Positions 1-57,892 of a stretch of DNA of 64,000 bases are shown here, piece after piece. Location of the stretch: positions 3,416,586-3,480,585 of the forward strand of contig JAVDOI010000013.1 of the NCBI GenBank assembly GCA_032191485.1. The letters run 5' to 3'. Made by a program: the position numbers and the translations under genes. The DNA comes from Leptoclinus maculatus. Its lineage: Eukaryota; Chordata; Actinopteri; Perciformes; Stichaeidae. The notes beneath the pieces were generated by a model that saw only the letters and a program-made list of their open reading frames with translations, searched no databases and was not told the origin of the DNA. Positions within the stretch are counted from its first letter, which is position 1. Each line of letters opens with the position of its first letter.

Positions 1-3000
1 TATTATACCACGAAACTTCCACTAACACTTCATCTGCCTGAATGCAAAAAAGTCCACATTCACAGTATCCCTGGTTTACAGTTGTGTCCAACGCCAACAT
101 TCTTTCTGACCGGACTGAATTGTGTCCGAAAAGAAACATTGCGGTTGAATTCTTCAAATGCCATTTTTAATGCTTCGAGCGCCACAAACGAAATCTATTT
201 TACCGTAATTACACCAGAGTCTCAACGGCCCACACCTCAAAACGTGTACGAATAAAATTGTTCAACTAGACGCCTTTCGCATTTCGGGTGAAACGACTCC
301 TTAAAGTAACAACAGCCCTGAATCACATGATTCAACTTCAACATCAATTCAGGACTTCTACCGATAATCAGGAAGTATTTTGTCCAATGACAAGAGGCCT
401 GTCTGCTTTCCGTCTTTAAAAACACACATTAATGCTTCTGAGCACGAATTGAAAGCAAAAGAAGAAGAAAACATTTCAGTTTTACAAGCAGCAGCAGAGG
501 AGGAGAGACAATATCTCTCTGCAGTGAGTGCAAGGACAAAGACAGCGGTCAATGACAGCAGCGTGTTTGATAAGAAGCTGCTTCATTGACAGCTGTGATG
601 AATGTTGTTGGCCCACCGGCATCTCCAGATCCTGCAGTTTATGCTGACAACCTCATCTCCAGCTAATACATATAGCAGATGTGCCAGCTGATACGCATCA
701 TCACCTTAATTGTTGCTGCTGACCATCAGCTGGCACATCTGGCCCACGCTAGCTGTAGATCCAACCACCTGCCTCCTTCTGAGGCTCTCTATGAAGAAAG
801 AGCTCGAGACTACAAACAGGCCTCTGTCAGTGTTTGGAGGACATTTATTTATTCAATTTTACATATCGGGGGGGGGAAAGAAAAATTGGTGACGTGATTC
901 ACTTTGCAGCTATATATTTATAGTCGGGTTCATTGAAATCGCTCAGCTGAAGCTGCATTTGAAATGTTTGCACAATGTAACACATATGAACCAGTAGAAA
1001 TCATGTACAACATCATCATGTTAGTAAAATGCACCAAAACCATCCAACTCTGGCCAGTTCAGATCTTTCCAGTCTGTACTTTACTTTACTTATTTACATT
1101 TAGGGGCATTCTATTAAAAGAGAGTTGTTTTTTTATTGTCTCACCACTTATTTATGCTTGTTTTAAGGCTGCACAGGCCATTGTTTCATGTTAAATTATT
1201 CCAAATGAATTCATAAGCGATCTGAATCACAGATCACATACATCACATCGATAATATCGAGGCAGCTCACTCTCTTGCCTACAGGAGACAGAATCAATGC
1301 AGAATGCAGAGGGAGGTAAGCAGTGGAAGGAGGAAGGGCGTTGGCTCCCGAGCAGCAGCGGTCCATGTTGGGATGCACGGGGCTGAGCGGGGAGGAGCGC
1401 ATTGAGACGCCAGGGCCTGTGCCAGTGTTGGCTCTGGACCACAGGAAGCCCTTTCTGCTTCTGGAACTTGGCAGGAGTTGGAATATATGATGGAACAGCC
1501 CCACGGGGCATTTGTGTGACTAATGGATAAAGCTGGATAAAGTTATGCTCGCAGATATTGGCTTATGAGTCAAATCCGAAAACCACCATTTTTTTTCTTT
1601 TTTTCGTGAATATCATTCTGCGGTCGCAGATTGTTCCGACTGTTCCTTTATTCATTTGAACATAAAATTCATAGGAAAAAAAAACGTTACACCGCAAACA
1701 CATTTCATCAAAGCAGCAACGGTGGATCAATGTCATGTTCCCCTCTTCCCACGTAATTTAATTTATGAATCAGAATAAATGTTTTTATTTCATTCCCTTC
1801 TGTTTTATTTTTTTTTCACAAACAGGATTAGCACACGATACTGTCAGCCTCTTGCAATGAAATATAAGTTGCACAGAATACGCACGAGGTCCGATGCATT
1901 AAAATGGGTCTTGAATACATTTTCTTTAGAGGGCACGTCACATTTCCTTTTGTGCTGCACGGTTCGGGCGTCTAAATGTGATTCAGCATCTCTTGAACAC
2001 AACTTACAGTCCTGAATGAGAGTCTTGATCCTTCAGAGATCCCTTTTCTGTCTCTTGAAGGTGATGATGAATTCTAATACCACTGACCGGGGGGGGGGGG
2101 GGGGTGTCTGCTGCCTCCTCCTGAAGGGATGAAGGAGAAAACACATTATAGGGCCGCCTGCTCCTCAAACATCGGTGGCTATTTATAATGCTGTGAATCT
2201 GATGAGGATTAGGGAGAGTTTTAAAGCTTGTCCGTTTTTTGAATGGCCTATCTTGGGGAGTGCAGAACTATTTTGCGGTCGCCCAGAAGCTGCCTCTCTC
2301 TAATCCTTCTGGACATGACTTATTGAGGTTCTTCTCCCTGGGATCTTCTATCCTCGCTATAGGCCCCGCGAGCAAAACATTCACATATTCTCTGAGGATT
2401 TTCAGGTTGTTCAATGTATCCGCTGTAAGGATGAAATGGAAAACTGAAGTGTAACGTGGTTTCTTAAGATGTGGATAGAACTGGGACACCAAACGTTTGG
2501 ACAGGCAGATCGGGGGGGGGGGGGAAGGAACTTTAGAGCAGCTGGCAGTTCTTTGAAGGTAAAAAGATTTATGGAGTAAATTCATCTATAATCCCACTAG
2601 AAATGAAAAAGAAGCGGCAACTCAACAGCTCGGATATGAAAAGATCCAAGGCAGCGTGCAAACTTTTAGAAAAAGATAAGCTTGCAGGGGCTGTGGGTGT
2701 AATGTTAACAATACTTTCAGCTGGTCTTTGGCGTTTACAGGTTATTGATACGTGCCGTCAACCATCTAAATCTTCTGTTTGCTCACTGCAGTATTAAAGC
2801 ATTTCATCTTGAAGGAACAGTTCGACATTTTTTGGGAAATACACTTATTGGCTTTCTGTCAGGGACAAGACAGATTCCTCTTGTTCCAAATAAAATCAAA
2901 GCTTTAATGTTGTGTTCACACCAACCTCAGAGCTCCACGATAGCACGTGATATCTGTAAACTATGTATAAATGTATGAACCATAGACCGTCTATGTTACA

Positions 3001-5030
3001 AACAATAATGTCGCTGTCGTACTTTTTGCCTCGATGACGTTATTTTGAGTGTTGATGGAGCCGCTACAACGTTAGCATAGCCTAGCACTGAGAGATCTGA
3101 ACCTCATTCAGAAAGAAAGCATTTTAAACGCTTGTCGTCTTGCTGACAGACCAAACAAAGCATGAATTCAGACTTTTAATAACAGCAAAATCTGTTTATG
3201 TTGGGTTCATACCGCTGTAATAAAACAGCCGAGGTGTGGCTTGATACAGTGAAGAAGGACCTCTGGATGATGTTATGAAACCAGACAGTATCTGGGACTT
3301 CCGCATTTACAAAGCAGCAATCGTGGATATTTTCTGCCATTGTTGATGAAACGTTGTTGGTATCTACATCTTCCCATGATCCCTTTGTCAAACTCGCTAA
3401 TGCGACACGTTAAAATTCGCTTTTTGTTTGTTTTTACGCAAAATACGAATCCCACTTTAAACCGCAGGAAGCATGAAACAGGTCTACGAGTATAATGACA
3501 AATCTGATATACATTTTTGGCAAAATGATCACTGCCACTTTCTGGATGTTCCTTTGCTCGCCCACAAGCAAAAGAAGACATCTTAACTCGACGTTAACAC
3601 CAACAGCGTGCGACTCATAAACACAGCTGAGCACCGAGGCCGACCGAGGATGCGAGCGCATCATTACCCCGCTCTCTGGCAGCAAACTCTTTACCTAAGG
3701 CCTCCACATTCATACCCCCTTCCACACAATTCAATTAGATGAACATTGTTTATGGGCAGTTCTGGCCCATTGGAATGCCATCATTGCTCCTTCTGTTGGA
3801 TTCGGCATTAGACGCCCTTCAGTGGAGCCGGTCCTCTAAATGTCATAGAGCTTGTGATTTAGGAGATGACTAACGAAATGTTTAGAGATGCTCAAGACAC
3901 AGCTGGGCGGATAAAGTGTTTAATGAGGACTGGATGTAAGGCCTTTAAATGGAGAATAGCTGCAAGAGCCTCCAGGACCTTTAGCAGTCGTTTTACAATG
4001 AGCTCACGCGTGCTGGAATGGATTCATCCTTACCTGATCTCAGTTGTCGATATCCGATACGTGGTTCTCTATCTGGAAAGGAGAGAGAGAGAGAGGGTTG
4101 AAATCACGGGTAGGATTCAGCGTATTTAATCTTTTCCAAAGGTCAGCGCTGATAAACGGCCAAACAGGAGCAGCCGTTGCCCGGCCGTCTTTGTGGTGCG
4201 TTATCACGACCTGTGATCAATGTGACCTTCCGGAAAAACAAATAAATCTCCTCCGCCATGTCTCCGGAAAATAATGTGTTCCATTAGCAGAGGGGCACCA
4301 ATCGGGGAACGCACGGCCACGCTCGCCTGTTTAACCGCTAATAAATACACACGGCGTAATAGAGCAAGCATGTTCTAAAGCATGGCCACACACCGCACAA
4401 CTGGACCCAGAGGAGGCCGAGGACGATTACTTTCATCTCGGTGCTTGAAGTTGAAAAGCTGTGCGGTGTGAGATGTGTTTTTTTTTTTTAAGCCACAAAT
4501 ATTGGGCAAAAAACAACAACAATCCAGAACAGTATGAATGATTTTAGTGTCGTCACACCAAGCATGGTGGCAAGTATCAGTCTACGAACTAATATTAGAT
4601 CAGATTAATGATAATAGATTACAGTATCATTCTCTATTATACGGGCTGTACCTTCTCAGGGAAACCTTTACATCCTGTTCTACTTCTATTCACAGCAGTC
4701 CATGCAGGTCTGGTCTTAAACGCTCGTCTTAGCATCTTGAGCCCTCGGCTTTAATTACAGCCTGTATGTATGTGTGGTGGTGGTGGGGGTTGGGGGGGGG
4801 CGTGAAGAGCCTTGCTTCCACTGTTTGAGCCGGAGTCGACAGGGAGAAACTGTCAGTCCGGGCGCTCTCACCTTTCACTCATGTGGAGCTCCGCGCTCTC
4901 TCAGATCTGTGGCCATGAATAATTCTCGAAAATTAACTTTCAGAGGGGAAGACTGTCTGCCCATTTGAGATCTCCCAAGGTGCATTGCTCTCTCCCTCCC
5001 CGTCAGGCCTGTCAGGCCGTTTTCTCTTAC
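1..5030. other. Non-coding: last ralyl intron or 3' flank
   Basis: No exon with family similarity was found on either strand. A very short terminal ralyl exon (a few codons ending the protein after HHL) would be easy to miss by eye, so its absence is not proven. Content: poly-G runs at 2089-2104 and 2512-2524, a short GT/GGT-rich patch near 4770-4800, and otherwise ordinary AT-rich sequence. Open frames here are short and show no domain. Confidence 0.6.
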
Positions 5031-47845
<42,815 letters not shown>

Positions 47846-50800
47846 TTAGAGGTTTGGGGCAGGCTAACTCCAGCTAATACTGCTAAACACTATAAAACCC
47901 CATGGTTTATTATCATTCATAAGACATTATGAAATAAATAATTATATTGTAAGTAATATGAATAAACTACTAAACTGTTAAATTATTTAAAGAACTCTAA
48001 AATGTGTAATTTTATAATTTTCATGCCCCCAGCTTCCCACCAGGCCCACCAACCACCCGCTAGTTTACTAGCTAACTCCTGCTGGTTAGAGAAACCAAAG
48101 AAAAACAGTGTATGTTTTTGCTCATCCTAGTTGTGTGCCTTTGATAAACATCTTTCAAATCACAACATTACCAAGAATTAACAACCTAACTGCTGCTATT
48201 AACATCGGCTCTTTACTTTGAACTCACCTTAAGCTAGTTAGCCGGGGAGGTACTGTTGGTAGCTTGTGCAGAAAGCAACAACTACCACTTTACTACATTT
48301 AGCATGTTAGCTCCTGTTAGCTAGAGCGCCAGCGATGTCAAAGTGCTGAGCCAACTAGCTTCTGCTGTAAATAAACACAATACACGTAAAAAATATTTTT
48401 TATTAACTTTACAAGGCTTCTCAAGCTACCTAGGCTACTGAGCTAGCTAGCTTTTAGGAGCCTGGGTAATTCAGAGATACTTCAAAAGCGTTATGATTTC
48501 AAAGATGTTTCACTGAGAAATCACTCAACTCTGAAAAGCAAAGACATACAGTCTTTATATGTATTTTTTTCTATTAATTCAGAATTCATTGCCTTATTTA
48601 TAGGTTTCATTTTAATCTATCCATTCAGATTATTATTTACTTCACAATGTCTTATTTATGTATTGGATACTGAACACTTTGGGGCTTCATAAAACACAAG
48701 GTCAGTACATAAATTAGTTGGAATCTAAATCTAATTATTTTAAACAGACACTTTTTTTTTGTTGATGAAGGCTTTTATTAATGAAGGGTTACCTTATCTC
48801 ATTTATGAACAAGGTCATCGGCCAGTCAACTGCTTACCTAAGCGACATTTTGTTCATGGTTGAAATGCTACCACTGCATGGCTGAGTGGGAGAACTAGAA
48901 TGAACAACAATATGTGAATGCCGCAGCAGCTTCCTCTGCTTTGTGACAAACCAAATACAGTAGCTGTCAGTGGGAAAGCCTTGCTATCTCAATACCCATA
49001 TTGTTGCATCCCTAATGCTTTGTGTGCCGTTTCACTGATCACAGAATGCGGAGGCTGTAATTCATGTTACGGTTTTATTCAGACTTTTTTTGTGTTGTCA
49101 AGTTATCGACGCACATTACCCTCGGCTTTTGTAGGCCTCCATTACAATTATTTCGAAGTGACCTTTTTCTTCACCTGAATGTTAGTTTTTATGAAAGATG
49201 ATTGGCTGCAGAAACCGGGAAATTATAACTCCCAAGGAAAGGATGCACTGTTGAACAATATATATATATATTCTGTATTTAATGCTAGCATAAAGAAGAT
49301 GGATACGTGAATAGATCCTACATATTTCCTATTGATTTTCTTTTCAATGCACACACATAATTTACTCTTTATAGCAGTAGAAATCCAGGGTTTCATAACA
49401 GTTTATATTACCAAATGGATTACACTTTGTGCATTGAATGATGTGAAATATTGTGAAGGAAACACTGAATATTCAATATTTGCCTCCTCCGAGTCTCTGT
49501 CCCTGACACACCGTGATAACAACTATTCAGCTTTGAGAGGAAGAACCTGAATAATGGATCCAATCCTCAGTAAATGGGATTAGTTACCAAGGTAACACTG
49601 ATGTTGTTGGAATATTGCATGGACACACACACACACTGCACACGTTTTGTCACAGGCAGTCTTTTCTTTTCCATCTATCCAACTCAATTTTCCATTGCAA
49701 GAGGCTGAAGAACCTCAGAGCTGAGCCTCTCTGCCTTGACACTGTGTGTGGCCTCTTATCTTCACGATTACACAATGTAGTTTTATTGTGAAGTGCTACA
49801 CTATAATGGGTTTATTCAGCTAATTATAGCAGGGATTATGTTGAAAATGATGCGATTCTCAAACTGGAGTGATGGCTACATTCCACCGCACTCTCTTTGT
49901 ACTGACAGTAGATGATGAGGAAACTGACCAGTCATCCAGGAAATGCGAGAGAAGCCATGTGATTCGCAGAGAGATATTTTTCTGTCAGGAATCCATTACA
50001 CCTGAGACTAAGATCATGCTAGACATTCGGCTGCCCATTCATGGATAAACACATCATTATTTCACTTGGCTGCACATGTTTTTAGCATTACATCACGTAC
50101 AGTATATGTTTCTACGCCTGACTAACCCACATCCACTACGAGTGTGTGACATTCCGCTGTTTACAGTGCTGCATTGGTGTGTGTGGGAATAAAACTGCTG
50201 CTCGCCATCTCTCAAGTGGCCTTGACATTTATCAGCGGCAGACACTGGAAATTAATCTGGAGCCGGCACACACACATACATGTGCTTAAATGAGCTCCAC
50301 AATGGCCACCTAACGGTAGTTTAAGCCCACAGTCTGACACCCATCCCATATTGATGTCCGTGGACAGGTCAGGGAACATGACAAATCAGTGGAGAAGCGT
50401 TAGATTGCCTCTCTCCTCAGATAAATCAGGAGTGGGTAGCGGTCACGGAGCCTTTTTACCACTCCTTACCGTTATATTTCATGTTGTCTTCTCTGTTGTT
50501 TTCTTTAGAGCAGGACACTAATTTATTCCATCAGTGGTTTTCCTGCTGACCTTGCCGTTTAGTTTATTTACAACCTCCATTAAGCTTCTCATCCTATGAG
50601 GTGATAGCGTCATGAGAAGAAACATCGGGAAGCTACACAGGAAGTGAGAGAGCAAGAGGAGTGTAATTGGCAAACTAATTGTTATAAAAAAAAAAAAAGT
50701 ACAAAGAAGAGCCCGGAAATGCCGTCTACAAACGGCTTTTAGAGGAAAAATGATGACCTGGTATTCAAAGCCCCGCTCTTTAAAAATGATTACAGCTTCT

Positions 50801-52179
50801 ACAGCACTGCCTTTTTGTCAGTAAAGAGCAGGAGACAGTTAAGTCTTCATTTTCGCTTTCATGTTAATGTGGTCCTGCCACAATAGGTGTCACATTTTTC
50901 AAAAGGTGGACGTTTCCTTTTGGAAAGAAACACTTTGCTCTTGTTGCATTACAGAAAATCCTGGCATGCCTTGGCTTTAATACGGTGTGAATATTGAAAA
51001 AATTAGTAGTATTCGGAGCAGAAAAAGCACCAAGGTCAGGGCGCTGACAGCACTGCTGTGTTGGGAAAGTGGTTGAATGAAAGACAGGATTTAGTAGAGA
51101 AGAAGCCATGTTATGGATTTGTATTTTACTCGGTAACGCAGTGCGCCTTGGTAGACTCTTAAAAGGTTGTTGTTTGGTTCCGGCCACCTGCCTGATTTAT
51201 AGACATTTTTTTCATGGAGGGAGGCATCTCATTGAATTGATTCCTTCTGTAATTTCCTACCACTCCACCATTGTACATTTCTCTTCGCCATGCCTCAGCC
51301 ACTCTGCTCTGATTGTTGCCAAGGCAGCTCGACGGACTGAGGAGAGGCTGGAGAAGCTGCTCAGTGAGACAGAACAGAGAAAGGTAGCCTGATACACCTT
51401 TTCCAATGGTGCTGCTGCCATGTACTGCAGAGGTGGAATAATTGCTTTATGGACTCCTTCCATTTATATCTTGTCTTAAAACGTGTCTCTCTGCCGGTGA
51501 AAGTAATGGCAACAACTGAGAAAATAAATTCCTTCAATTTGTAAATCAATGCTGCTATTTGTATTGTAGGCTGCAGAGCATTTCTGCGGTGCAACCAGCC
51601 ATAAATTTCAGCACTTTTTTTTGTGAAAGAGGGCGAAGCTGTTCTGCCCCCAAAGACAAACTGCAGTCACAGCTTTTTGTCTGATTTGAAGGGAAAATAA
51701 ATTTGATTTAATATGAACCGGATAGTGGACAATTAAATGCCATATCCACAATTCTACCTGCACCTTGAAAAACAAGTTTGGTCTCCAAGATAAATCTAAT
51801 TTTGCTCCACATTTTCAATCTGCTGCCTTGGCTTTATGACTCAAGGTATAAAGTCTTGGACTGAAATTCAACTCAGTAACTAGACAGCTACAGCAAAGAG
51901 GGTCTATAAAAGGAAGCGAAACAACTGGAATTCTGCCTGCCAAGAGTGCTTGAAGCGCTATAAAAGCATAAATTACTTACACTAATTGGGATATTTACAC
52001 AGCATCACTATACAGCATTTTATACCTGGGCCTTCACTGCTGTCCTGCAGCTGAAACACAGCTACGGTTATTATTTGTTTCGTGTAAAAATGAAGCTCAA
52101 TACCTATAAATACACTAACTGCAGAGTGCAGAAATGCCGAGAGTGTGTCTCCTCTCTGCTCTGACTGCAGCTGGGACTG

Positions 52180-52362
52180 CTCGTTCACGACAGTGTAGAA
52201 CGTACGTGCTTTCACGTCAGAGTCAAAACACCAGAAAAGTCTCCAATAACACCAGAAAAAGTCGCTCGATTTGTCGCTAGTAGCTTTTGACAAAAAAAGT
52301 CGCCATGAGGGTTTGGAAAGTCGCAAGATTTAGCGAGAAAGTCGCCAAATTGGCAACACTGG
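52180..52362 (+). mobile_element. End of a hAT-like non-autonomous element
   Basis: Repeated GTCGC words (AAAAAGTCGCTCGATTTGTC, AAAAAGTCGCCATGAGGG, GAAAGTCGCAAGATTTAGCG) end in AAATTGGCAACACTG, whose reverse complement begins CAGTGTTGCC like a hAT terminus. This type is common in fish. The other end was not found. Confidence 0.5.
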
Positions 52363-53234
52363 CACCGGCTAAATATGTCCCCAGCGCAACATTGGACATA
52401 ACAATGTTCCTATCACATATAAAACCAAACAAAAATCCATCTTCATAAAAACAAGTTGTACAAATAATAATATATAAACAAGCATATTAAAGCTACTGCA
52501 GATGTAAAAACAAACGCAGTTGACTTACCAAATGCTGTTCACTTAAAGACAAAGTCCATCCTCCTTTCTTTGTTGACAAAGAGTTTTATCCAACGGTTAA
52601 ATCCCAACTCACAAATCCGTTTCTCCTCCTCCTTCAGCCATTGAGTGTTAAAAAAACAAAGATAGGTTAAAAAAAAAAAAATCTACACCAAGCAAAATGC
52701 AAAAAGTCATAATTTCTTCCATATCTTTCAATTTGAACTCTTACTACTCCGACTAAGCTTTGCCAGCTTCTTTAAGTTTCGTTTCACGATAGTCACCTGC
52801 TCGCCCACTGACCAATCACAGTACACGCTGCACCTGAAAACTGAGCTGCACATAATGATGACGTACTTGTAGGCCAGCTAGCAGGCTCTGGCACGTCAAA
52901 GAATACGCCCAACATGTCAAACTAAAGATCTGATTGGTTGAAGACTATGACAATCAACAATATCGTCCCCATTTACTTAAACTGCAAAGGGATTCACTTG
53001 TAATTCTGCAGGCCTGGGGCCTCTCTTCTTACCTAGAGACACAGAGGTGAAATCTGATTGGATAAAAGCTCTACTTAAAACAAGCTGCACTGGAAGCAGA
53101 ACAACAGAGGAAGACAGTAGCTGTGCAATGAGAAAATAAGATAATCGGAAAAATATTTTTTTATATCATAATATAGTGTATAATGTAGTGTATTTAAGAA
53201 AAAATATTAAATTATAAAAAAGCTATAACTTTGT

Positions 53235-53289
53235 GATTCTGTTTAGGCCAGCAGAGAAGGCTTTGCTGGCCCTGACGGCCCACCACTGA
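53235..53289 (+). mobile_element. Right terminus of another hAT-like element
   Basis: TTAGGCCAGCAGAGAAGGCT, TTGCTGGCCCTGACGG and CCCACCACTG form a terminus whose reverse complement begins CAGTGGTGGGC. The AT-rich DNA from about 52400 to 53230 may be the body of the element, but no transposase frame and no left terminus were seen. Confidence 0.45.
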
Positions 53290-53524
53290 TATTTACGACT
53301 ATCACAAGCTGAGGGATTCTATTTTTCAGAGCAACACAGAAAAAAAACTGAAAAATCTCTTGTGTTAAGGGTTTTTATTTTTCCAAGCCTATAATAATGT
53401 GAGGTGACATCCAGGGTTGTGTGCTTTTGTATAGTACCATCAACCTTAGAACCCAAGCTGAAGCGTCAAGCTTTAGTCACTCACTTTTCCTCTAGCTTGC
53501 ATTTATTGATGCTGTACTTTGATA

Positions 53525-53690
53525 AAGGGCCAGTATGTAGATTAAGTGCCATCTAGTAGTGTGGTTGCATATTGTAACCAACTGAATACCCCTCCATGAC
53601 TCATGTTGATGTGATTATACACTTAGGAAAACATCGTTATGAAAATTATATTCAATTTCTGCTAATACACTTCTGCGCAATGGGTCTTTA
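53525..53690 (-). repeat. Interspersed repeat (AACAGTGTGTAACAT family), rearranged copy
   Basis: The plus strand reads GTGATTATACACTTAGGAAA, ACATCG and ATTATATTCAATTTCTGC. This is the reverse complement of the block seen at 28215-28275. Next to it is CCATCTAGTAGTGTGGTTGC followed by AACCAACTGAATACCCCTCC, another part of the same family. Confidence 0.6.
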
Positions 53691-56600
53691 ATTGAGCGTT
53701 CGTTAACGGAATAAGAATTGAGGGATGTGTTCACCTTGTTTCTTCGGCAATACTGCTAGTGACACTACCTTTTAATAACTTAATATACTACATTTATAAA
53801 CAGAAAAGGTCTTTTTCATATTCTTGAGAATACTTGAGTGGTTTAATGTGCACTTATGGTCTAGAGAAAGACTATACCGTATGTACCTTATACATTTTAT
53901 AATTTGAACTTTCTCAGCCTCCTCTTACACCTGCAGCAAACCTCATTTCACTACAAATAGTGGCTATACGCTTTGCAGCCCCAACCTCTTTTTTTTCTTC
54001 TTTCCAAACTCTGTTTCAGAAAATAAATTAACTATCAGAAAGCCCGGAGCAAAGAGACAATTAGCTACGATGCAAATGGAGCCAGTTGGCCCTCATTCAC
54101 CTGCAGTGGGGAAATGGGTAAAATGAGGTGGGAGGAAACCCGTGTGCACCGGGGCACGGCAGACATGGGATGATATACGAGGGGAATTTGTTTTTTGTCC
54201 AGAGGGAGTCGACTGTTTGTGATGGACAGGGGAACACTTCAAGTGCAATGACAAGATTTCATTTCTTCCATAGTATACAGCTGCGCAGAGTTGAAACTAA
54301 TCCGGCCAAACACAGCGAGCTGTTGGGCGCAGAATAGATCAATCTCTCTTAATCCAATTTGATGGGTTAGTATGGCAGCGGGGTGTTTTATGACACATTG
54401 TTTTTAAAGTTTCCTCACCTCTATAGTAACTCCGCGGGATATTTAAAGGCTTTCTCTACTCTGTGCAGTGAAATATCCCCCATCTTCACAAAATGAGCAA
54501 TCAGACAAATAGCATCTGTTTTTGATTCGTCAAACATAATCAGGGTGTTTATTAAGAGCACATCAGTCATATAGCAACACTAAAGCAGTGGTGGAGGACC
54601 ATTGCAATCCTTCGATTTAGTACAAGACAGAACAAATGAAACACACTCAAGGTCAGGTGGCACTGTGTCTAACCATTCTACATACTGTTGGCTACCAAAG
54701 CGATGTCTCATGTTGAATGCACTTATCAGATGCTCTGAATGCAACCGATTATCTCTGAGATGTGGTGGAGTGTAAATGAAGGATCAAGTGAAGCACACTC
54801 TCCTGGGAATAAACAGAAAATGAACCTTAAAAACTTTCCAGCTCTGCACTTACACACATTTCCATGCTAACTCCGTTTCCTCTCAAACTCAATTTTCTTC
54901 AACTTTCATGCCTATTGCATTCACTTTAACGCTCCATTTTTAAAACTAATACTTGGCTTTACGGCAGTTAATTCTTTCATGAAGAGCTGCAGGCTGATAT
55001 ATGATTATGTATACCAGCTAGACTGGTCTGTGTTCGTCCGTTGATAACCTGGGATATAAAATGTTTTTTTACTGATAAGTTAATATCACTAACTAACACT
55101 AACTTTGTCTGTCTACTGCCAAAACCAAAGCAGTAAAGTGTCAGACTCTATAGAGTCGGGTGATTATTCCCTTTGGGTTTATTACTACGGGAGACCTCTT
55201 CCTCCACATAGTCATGTGATCTGGTGTTAATATGAAAGTGTTGATTATATTCACTTCAAATCAAAGATTATTGAATTGATAGCAAACAGAACATACTATA
55301 TTGCATACAGTAGAAACACCACACAAGAGGACAAAACAATTGGACATATGGGACACTGCTGTCCTGACTTTTGCCACTTGCTTACTACGACTATTCTGCA
55401 AATGGATATCGTATCTGCTGCAATTACATTATGACTAATAATGACCCGCAAAGTGCATTGAAATCCACAACTAATCAGAAACTAACGACAAATGTAAAAT
55501 GGCCTAACTGACACCAATGTGTAAAAATGTGCTAAGACGTAGTAGAGGTATGCTTTGATTCGGTGGGTCTAATGTACTTGTCCGTTGACCGTTCTGCTCT
55601 CATTAAATCTGGATGTGTCATCATTAGTGCTCCAAGTTGCAGCTGCAGCTGGGACAAATTTTTAATGGGGGCAAATTAGCATTTATTAACATCTACTCTG
55701 CAGGAGAAGTCAAACAAAGCCCCAACTCTTCATCACGAGTATCAATCTACACTTTAAGAAGTGTGCTGAAATACACAAACTGCAGCCCTGGCTTCAGTTT
55801 CTAATACTGTCATGTAGCCAAACAGCGTGTTTTGTCAGAGTAAGGGACATTGCATTTAATCTTGTTCTCCGCTCACACAATTAACAGTTTGCAGAAGGAT
55901 ATCTCTTATTTATGGACGCCCCTGTGCGCCGGGCTGTGCTCAATAGGCTGTATTGTAAGAGGATGACAGGCAATTTTTTTTGGCTTCAAAGGCTTGGCAA
56001 CTGCTCAGTGGAATTTAAATGACCTTAAAATCCACAGCTTTCGTTTATGGAGTTATTATGCAGAGTGGGAATATTATCTGTACGTTGTCATCAAAATAAG
56101 CACATTTTTCAAAGTCTGTGCACTTTGCTCCTATTGTGAACTATGCGTATGAATGGCGTGTGTTCTGTTTTTGATTCCACGAGGTTATAGGGACGATATA
56201 TTTGGCATTGCCTCTTCTCTGGTGGTGTTGCACAGAGGGGCTGGTCGGCCATCTGTAGCCTTGCCATGACCTGTGTGTCAGCAGAGGCCTCGCCCAGCAG
56301 CAGCTGCCCTTGCCTGTAGCACCGCCTGTCGTTTGAAACCGTTTCACGAGAAGACGCTTGTCCCATCTCCCTCCTCGGGTTTGTGTACACAGTAGATCTG
56401 AAGGTGGTGAAGTGCAGCTGTCCCGATCACGCGCTCACACCTCCAGCAACACCATCAATCAAGCCACCGGAAATTCATTAATTTCATATTGAGGAAAACA
56501 GCCAGAGAGAGTCAGCCTACACATGCAGAGTTGGCCAAGACATTTTGGCTATGGCTGTTCTTTACGTGGCCATCAGACTTCAATGAGCAGGTTTTTCCTG

Positions 56601-57892
56601 CTTTGCTGTTTCGAATGTCAGTTTCATTTCATAATAATTTTGCCTGCCAAGTGCAAAATGAATGCAGAGTTTATTCTAGCCATTCATTGCCAGGAATAAA
56701 CATCTCAGAAGTATTGGTATTCAGGGCCGTGGGTAAGTCATTTCACACAATTAAGAGTTTTTCAATCCACTTGTTGGTCAAACAGGGCAACCTAAAATAT
56801 GTAAATATAACGTGGGAAAGTATCCACATAGTTTCCTGTGAACTCCCAAAGAGGAAGATGCTTATCACAGAAAACAGCTCTGACAGTGGAGCGTGAAGGG
56901 ACCTACGTATGCCGGAGACATCGGTTTGAAACACCCCTCAGATGGACTTTGATGATACAAATCTCCATCATGTTATGTTGATGCCTGTGACTGCGCCCCC
57001 TCCTCTTATTGCCAGACTAAATGTTCAAAAGGTAGCACAAACTTTGTGTAACGCATTGACGAGAAAAAACTAAAAACACATGCATCGCAAAACTTCAAAG
57101 AATCCCCAACACTTCAAAAGCTTCTTCATGGTTCGGTGACTAATCTTCAAAGTCATGCCAAGGATTGAGCCGATAGTGCCGCTGTGTATAGCAGGTACAA
57201 ACATCCTTGTCAGCGCCACTGAGGTGTGAGGTGTAGAGAAAGGGAGAGGAGATAAAACCGAAAGCTAATTGAGACAAAGTCTGTCCCTCGCCTGTGTGAA
57301 ACACAAAGCCCCTGGCTGAAGACATTTGGTAATTACAACTGCCAGAGAACCAATCAGTCAAATGAGTACGGCATTAGAGGTTGCAGCCAGGCATTAAAGT
57401 AAATTGGGGAATCAATGGTGATCCGGGAGGTTTATTCCAGTCAGTTTTCTGTAGATCTGTCTTTCCTCTTTCTCACAGTAATCTCAAGAGAAGCATGTTA
57501 TGCCTTGAGAGGAATACTTGCTACAAACGTAATAACTTCTCTTTCTGCAACTGTTCAGTCAATGGATGTATCCTTTGACCACGAGACGAGGAAATAACTC
57601 ACCACTAAATTACTTTAGCCGTTATTAGGACTTTTAACGGCTGTGCGCTTTGTCCCAGCTTGAGTGGTACAGCAAATAAAATGTCCTCTGTGACTGTCTG
57701 TGTTTATAGCGAGTGGTAAATCAATGGTGAGTTACTGGTTGATGCAAATACTGTGAAGATATACTCCTTTAAATTTCAGTTGTGGGCAATTTCACCAAGA
57801 AATAAGTAAAGACATTCTGTGACATTTATTGCGGTTGATTTTGATAAACAGTTTTTCCAAATTCATTAATGTTAAGATATTCAAGCTCTTGA

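Noticed and set aside
56489..56896. 135-codon open frame on the plus strand
   Set aside because: No recognisable domain, no coding composition and no family resemblance; a length expected by chance in 64 kb.
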